Below, in pieces: positions 60,795 through 64,000 of a stretch of 64,000 bases of DNA. The stretch is from positions 201,099 to 265,098 of the forward strand of contig CAZKRY010000010.1 in assembly GCA_964555355.1 (NCBI GenBank), in the 5' to 3' direction. The notes beneath the pieces were generated by a model. That model did no database searches, was not told where the DNA came from, and worked only from the letters and a program-made list of their open reading frames with translations. The DNA comes from CAIKBL01 sp964555355. GTDB taxonomy: Bacteria > Pseudomonadota > Gammaproteobacteria > Ga0077536. How positions within the stretch are numbered: position 1 is the first letter of the stretch; each line of letters opens with the position of its first letter. The position numbers and the translations under genes were made by a program.

Positions 60795-60931
60795 CCGGCG
60801 TTTGTTCTGAAATCAGAGAGGGAAGCAGTCCCGAGCAACGACGCCGGAGGATTGTCTGGGTCGTCCCCGACTTGCATGGACTGGCCCCTTGGCCCACATA
60901 TGAAACCTCCGAAGCAAGGCCTGGCGGGGAC
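60795..60931 (+). ncRNA. Candidate structured RNA upstream of metF
   Basis: Two nested helical domains. Domain 1: CCGGCGT (60795-60801) with ACGCCGG (60841-60847), then TTGTTC (60802-60807) with GAGCAA (60833-60838), then GGGA/TCCC (60820-60823, 60829-60832). Domain 2: GTCCCCG (60863-60869) with CGGGGAC (60925-60931), then CTTGC (60871-60875) with GCAAG (60914-60918), and GGCC-CCTT-GGCC inside. GGACTGGCCC and ATGAAACC recall the SAM-I riboswitch core, but the full consensus is absent. Strand is uncertain. No protein is encoded. Confidence 0.35.
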
Positions 60932-60976
60932 TCGGTCAAGGTCGGTTCGGTATTTATAAGTTTGTTAAATTTATGA

Positions 60977-61004
60977 TTGCAAATCATTAAAAATGCGATA
61001 TATT
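60977..61004 (+). promoter_or_regulatory. Putative sigma-70 promoter upstream of metF
   Basis: TTGCAA (60977-60982), 16-base spacer, TATATT (60999-61004) in an AT-rich patch about 135 bases before metF. Downstream, 61053-61082 can fold into an imperfect GC-rich hairpin that would lie in the leader. Confidence 0.35.
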
Positions 61005-61138
61005 TTGCCGTGCGCACTCAAATATAACTGGCTCAAATCAAGCGCATCATTAGACCCCACCGGAAGCCCGCCGGGGGTGGTCGAAAGCCGCCGCCGTGTT
61101 CGGTTAGCGGTGTTAACTTGGTTTGAACGCTGGTGTTG

Positions 61139-62008
61139 ATGTCTATGGCTGCGCTCTCTTTCAGTTGCGAATTTTTTCCACCCCGCTCGCCCGAAGCCCG
61201 CGCCAAGCTCGGGACCACGAGTCAGCGGCTCGCCGCCCTCGGTCCGGATTTCTTTTCGGTGACCTTTGGTGCCGGCGGCAGCACCCGCGATGCCACCCTG
61301 GAAACTGTGCTTGACCTACGAAGCGCCACCGGCATCGAAGCAGCGCCCCACCTATCCTGTATCGGCACCCCACTCGCCGAGCTTCGCGCGATCGTCCAGC
61401 GCTATGTCGACGCCGGCATCAAACGGGTGGTTTTACTCCGTGGCGATATGCCGTCGGGAATGACCGGCTTCGGCGAACTCCGCTTTGCCAATGAATTAGT
61501 CGAGTTTGTGCGTCGCGAAAGTGGGGCCGCGTTTCACATCGAAGTGGCGGCTTACCCCGAGTTTCATCCGCAAGCCCCCTCTGCCGTGGCGGACCTAAAT
61601 AACTTCAAGCGCAAGATGGAGGCTGGCGCGAATAGCGCCATCACTCAGTATTTCTACAATCCGGATGCTTACTTCCGGTTTGTCGAGAGCTGTCGGGCAA
61701 TCGGCATCGAGGCGCCAATTGTGCCCGGCATTATGCCGATCACAAATGTCACGCAGCTCGCGCGATTTTCCGAGATGTGCGGCGCCGAGATCCCGCGCTG
61801 GATCATGAAGCGGCTGCGGGATTTCGGGGACGACCGACTCGCGATCCGCAATTTTGGGATCGATGTGACCAGCGAGCTCTGCGCCCGACTGGTGCAGCAA
61901 GGCGTGCCGGCACTGCATTTTTATTCGATGAATCAGTTCGAGGCGATTGAGGCCATCTGCCGCAATCTTGGCCTTGGCTCCACGGCGCCCAGTGGCAAGC
62001 GTCGCTAA
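61139..62008 (+). CDS. metF: 5,10-Methylenetetrahydrofolate reductase
   Basis: 289 residues. FSCEFFPPRSPEARAKL carries the catalytic Glu region, FFSVTFGAGGSTRDATL and LRGDMPSGMTGFGELRFANELV the FAD/folate site, and ITQYFYNPDAYFRFVE and PGIMPITNVTQLARFSEMCGAEIP the later blocks. It makes 5-methyltetrahydrofolate for methionine synthesis. Starts at ATG 61139 or 61145 both fit; GTG 61133 is in frame. No clear Shine-Dalgarno is seen. Confidence 0.95.
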   Translation: MSMAALSFSCEFFPPRSPEARAKLGTTSQRLAALGPDFFSVTFGAGGSTRDATLETVLDLRSATGIEAAPHLSCIGTPLAELRAIVQRYVDAGIKRVVLLRGDMPSGMTGFGELRFANELVEFVRRESGAAFHIEVAAYPEFHPQAPSAVADLNNFKRKMEAGANSAITQYFYNPDAYFRFVESCRAIGIEAPIVPGIMPITNVTQLARFSEMCGAEIPRWIMKRLRDFGDDRLAIRNFGIDVTSELCARLVQQGVPALHFYSMNQFEAIEAICRNLGLGSTAPSGKRR

Positions 62009-63392
62009 TCGTGCCCGCGCAGGGGTCATGCTGGTCGACGACGATCCGCTGATTGTCGACGCCTTGACGTTCACGCTGCGCGACGAATTTGAGGTTCACA
62101 CCGCGAGCACGCGACAACAAGCGCATCTTCTATTACGTCAATTGGAACGACCGCCTGCGATCGCGCTCATCGATCTCGGCCTACCGCCGACACCGCATGC
62201 GCCCGACGAGGGATACGCGTTGATCTCGGAGTTGGTGGCGGCACGCCAAACGACCCGCATCTTGGTGCTCTCCGGGCAAAGCGAGCAGCGCAACGTACAG
62301 CATGCGTTGACACTCGGCGCGGTCGACTTTCTGGCGAAACCCTGCGCCGCGGAAGATCTGCGCGCGTGCCTGCGCCAACAACTGCAGATCCTCAATGCCG
62401 AAACCGCCCGCGCAGCCGCGACTTCCACGCCACAGTTGATCGGGAACAGTGCCGGCATGCAAGCGCTTCGCGCGTTGGTGACGCAATTCGCGAGTTCGCC
62501 GTTCCCTGTGCTGATCGAAGGCGAGTCCGGCGTTGGCAAAGAATTGGTGGCGGCCTGTTTGCACCGCGAGAGCACACGCCGTGCGGCAGCGTTCCGTTCG
62601 TTGAATTGCGCAGCGCTAACGCCTGAGCTATTTGAAGCGCAGCTCTTTGGCGCGGCACGCGGCGCATATACCGGCGCTGAACGCACCCGGTCCGGCCTTT
62701 TGGAAGCGGTTGGAACCGGCACGTTATTCCTCGACGAAATCGGTGAAATGCCATCCGAGGTCCAGAGCAAGCTGCTGCGCGTACTGGAGGACGGTGAATA
62801 TTATCGTCTGGGCGAAACCGCGCCGCGCCGGGCGGCGGCGCGCGTGATTGCGGCCACTAACCGCGATCTGCGCGAAGCGGTGCGTCGCGGCCAGTTTCGG
62901 GCCGATCTGTTTCATCGGTTAAGTGTGTTGACCGCGACCGTCCCGCCGCTACGGGCGCGTGGCGCCGACTGGGAACTCTTGCTCGCGCATTTTCAGCAAG
63001 CCTACCAGGGCACGCTTGAGTCGTTCACGTTGCAACCGGAGGCGGCCGCGCGCTTGGCGCACTACACCTTCCCCGGCAACGTCCGCGAATTGCGCAACAT
63101 CGTCGTGCGGCTTGGCACGAAATACGGCGGGCGCGCGATCAGTGAAGCGCAGTTGACGCCGGAACTTGAACCCATGCCGGCGCCCGAAGACACGCCATTG
63201 ATTGCGAGTTCGTTCGCGCCGGGGTTCAAACTTGACGAAGAAGTTGCGATCTTTGAGCGACGCCTGATCGCGGCTGCGCTCGCGCAGGCGCACGGCAACT
63301 TGAGCCGCGCGGCGCGTCTGCTTGGCGTCAATCGCACCACCCTCTACAGCAAGCTTGCGCGGTTGGGAATCAACGCGCCGGCCGACCAATAG
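61992..63392 (+). CDS. NtrC-family sigma-54-dependent response regulator
   Basis: About 466 residues. Receiver domain: acidic pocket MLVDDDPL, phospho-acceptor in ALIDLGLPP, conserved Lys in FLAKPC. AAA+ domain: Walker A EGESGVGKEL, sigma-54 contact loop GAYTGA, Walker B LFLDEIGEMP, arginine finger region. C-terminal Fis-type HTH: GNLSRAARLLGVNRTTLYSKL. Start GTG 61992 (17-base overlap with metF) or ATG 62028; the latter would leave little before the first receiver strand. It should activate sigma-54 promoters; its kinase is not in the window. Confidence 0.92.
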   Translation: MASVANRARAGVMLVDDDPLIVDALTFTLRDEFEVHTASTRQQAHLLLRQLERPPAIALIDLGLPPTPHAPDEGYALISELVAARQTTRILVLSGQSEQRNVQHALTLGAVDFLAKPCAAEDLRACLRQQLQILNAETARAAATSTPQLIGNSAGMQALRALVTQFASSPFPVLIEGESGVGKELVAACLHRESTRRAAAFRSLNCAALTPELFEAQLFGAARGAYTGAERTRSGLLEAVGTGTLFLDEIGEMPSEVQSKLLRVLEDGEYYRLGETAPRRAAARVIAATNRDLREAVRRGQFRADLFHRLSVLTATVPPLRARGADWELLLAHFQQAYQGTLESFTLQPEAAARLAHYTFPGNVRELRNIVVRLGTKYGGRAISEAQLTPELEPMPAPEDTPLIASSFAPGFKLDEEVAIFERRLIAAALAQAHGNLSRAARLLGVNRTTLYSKLARLGINAPADQ

Positions 63393-63405
63393 CGCGGAGC
63401 CACTC

Positions 63406-64000
63406 ATGTATTGCCAGCACTTTGGGTTCGAACGGCCACCGTTCAAAATCACCCCCGATCCCGAGCTATTTTTCCCGGGCGGCAATCGCGGCGCTGTTCT
63501 CGATGCCTTGGTCTACGCGGTGAGCCGCGGCGAAGGGATCGTCAAAGTCGTCGGTGAAGTTGGCAGCGGAAAAACCATGCTATGCCGCATGTTGGAACAA
63601 GAGCTGCCGGGCGAAGCGGAGATAATTTATCTCGCGAATCCGAACCTTGGACCGGATGAGATTTTGGCTGCCATCGCCTATGAGTTGAAACTCACGCTCC
63701 CCGCGAACGCCACGAAACCCATCGTCATGCACTGCCTGCATGATTACCTCGTGAAGAAGCATGCCGATAATCGCCGCGTCGTCATGTTCGTCGAGGAAGC
63801 ACAAGGCATGCCGCTTGCCACCCTCGAAGAACTCCGCTTATTGAGCAATCTCGAAACGGCGCAGGATAAGTTGCTGCAGATAGTGCTTTTCGGGCAACCC
63901 GAACTCGATGACAAGCTGGCCGCACACGAGATCCGCCAGCTGAACGAACGCATTACGTATCGCTTTAACTTGCAGCCGTTTTCCACCAGCGATGTACGCG
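63406..64000 (+). CDS. ExeA/MshM-like AAA ATPase (cut by window end)
   Basis: At least 198 residues, open to the end of the window. MYCQHFGFERPPFKITPDPELFF is the typical start of the ExeA/GspA/MshM family; Walker A is VGEVGSGKTMLCRML and Walker B VVMFVEEAQGMP, followed by LRLLSNLETAQDKLLQIVLFGQPEL and LNERITYRF, the sensor region. Such ATPases help assemble secretins for type II secretion, MSHA pili or exopolysaccharide export. Thirteen bases after the NtrC-type regulator gene; ATG 63406. Confidence 0.88.
   Translation, partial: MYCQHFGFERPPFKITPDPELFFPGGNRGAVLDALVYAVSRGEGIVKVVGEVGSGKTMLCRMLEQELPGEAEIIYLANPNLGPDEILAAIAYELKLTLPANATKPIVMHCLHDYLVKKHADNRRVVMFVEEAQGMPLATLEELRLLSNLETAQDKLLQIVLFGQPELDDKLAAHEIRQLNERITYRFNLQPFSTSDVR

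Larger units (their letters stand above)
60614..61138. other. 525-base divergent intergenic region
   Basis: Holds the starts of the GGDEF/EAL gene (leftward) and metF (rightward), the candidate structured RNA, an AT-rich promoter-like stretch and a leader hairpin. Open frames across it have no recognisable protein character. Confidence 0.7.

Noticed and set aside
60613..60960. Cyclic-di-GMP riboswitch in the leader of the GGDEF/EAL gene
   Set aside because: Read on the minus strand, the conserved GEMM core strings are not present.
60586..61017. 143-codon open frame on the minus strand before the GGDEF/EAL gene
   Set aside because: No protein-like pattern; it runs through the helical non-coding region and overlaps the GGDEF/EAL gene start in another frame.
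63421..63440. GGTTCGAAC string like a tRNA T-loop
   Set aside because: It is within the ExeA/MshM-like coding sequence and has no acceptor or anticodon stems; no tRNA was found anywhere in the window.

Overview
The window is chromosomal DNA from a gammaproteobacterium, probably a draft or metagenome scaffold because it carries a run of 100 N. Gene order supports this placement. The block radC/rpmB/rpmG, coaBC-algC-argB-slmA-pyrE and metX-metW-yggT-proC-yggS next to pilT-pilU is the arrangement known from Pseudomonas-like and related Gammaproteobacteria. Genus and family cannot be fixed from the sequence alone. No rRNA, tRNA, CRISPR array, integrase or prophage was seen.

Layout. 1-5.4 kb: end of an ABC exporter operon, a TraB-family membrane protein with a retropepsin-like protease, a DUF4143 ATPase that looks like a small inserted unit, and a secreted Arg/Tyr-rich protein. 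5.5-9.4 kb: a GldA-GldF-GldG-type ABC operon running into mutM. 9.5-26.3 kb: housekeeping core with a fatty-acid desaturase, ribosomal proteins L33 and L28, radC, CoA synthesis, AlgC-type sugar phosphomutase, arginine synthesis, nucleoid occlusion (slmA), pyrimidine synthesis, methionine synthesis, proline synthesis and three tandem PilT/PilU motor ATPases. 26.3-32.7 kb: an accessory stretch with an amino-acid permease, a luciferase-like oxidoreductase, an assembly gap, a small-molecule kinase, a VOC protein, a LigB-like dioxygenase homologue and a decayed Uma2 gene. 32.8-36.1 kb: transaldolase and transketolase. 36.2-40 kb: secreted and membrane proteins of unknown role. 40-50 kb: a compact catabolic-looking operon (cytochrome P450, NTF2-like protein, NicX-like ring-cleavage enzyme homologue, acyl-CoA dehydrogenase, acyl-CoA ligase, pyruvate kinase, luciferase-like oxidoreductase), divergent from a MarR regulator and a second, CYP153-like P450. 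50-53.4 kb: metal-binding-type small protein, SurE, amidohydrolase, cupin. 53.4-57.8 kb: tkt-gap-pgk. 58-64 kb: a GAF/PAS/GGDEF/EAL protein, a non-coding region with strong nested helices, metF, an NtrC-type regulator and an ExeA/MshM-type ATPase cut by the window end.

How it fits together. The core genes look ordinary. The most unusual content is the MarR-flanked operon at 40-50 kb. Its members (oxygenase, ring-cleavage homologue, CoA ligase, acyl-CoA dehydrogenase) would together make a route that activates and opens a (hetero)aromatic or alicyclic compound, with pyruvate kinase translationally coupled at its end. The substrate is unknown and the pathway is an inference. Other points of interest are the twin 32-bp palindromic repeats abutting the DUF4143 ATPase start, a long inverted-repeat element between gap and tkt, a third PilT-type ATPase, and the candidate structured RNA upstream of metF.
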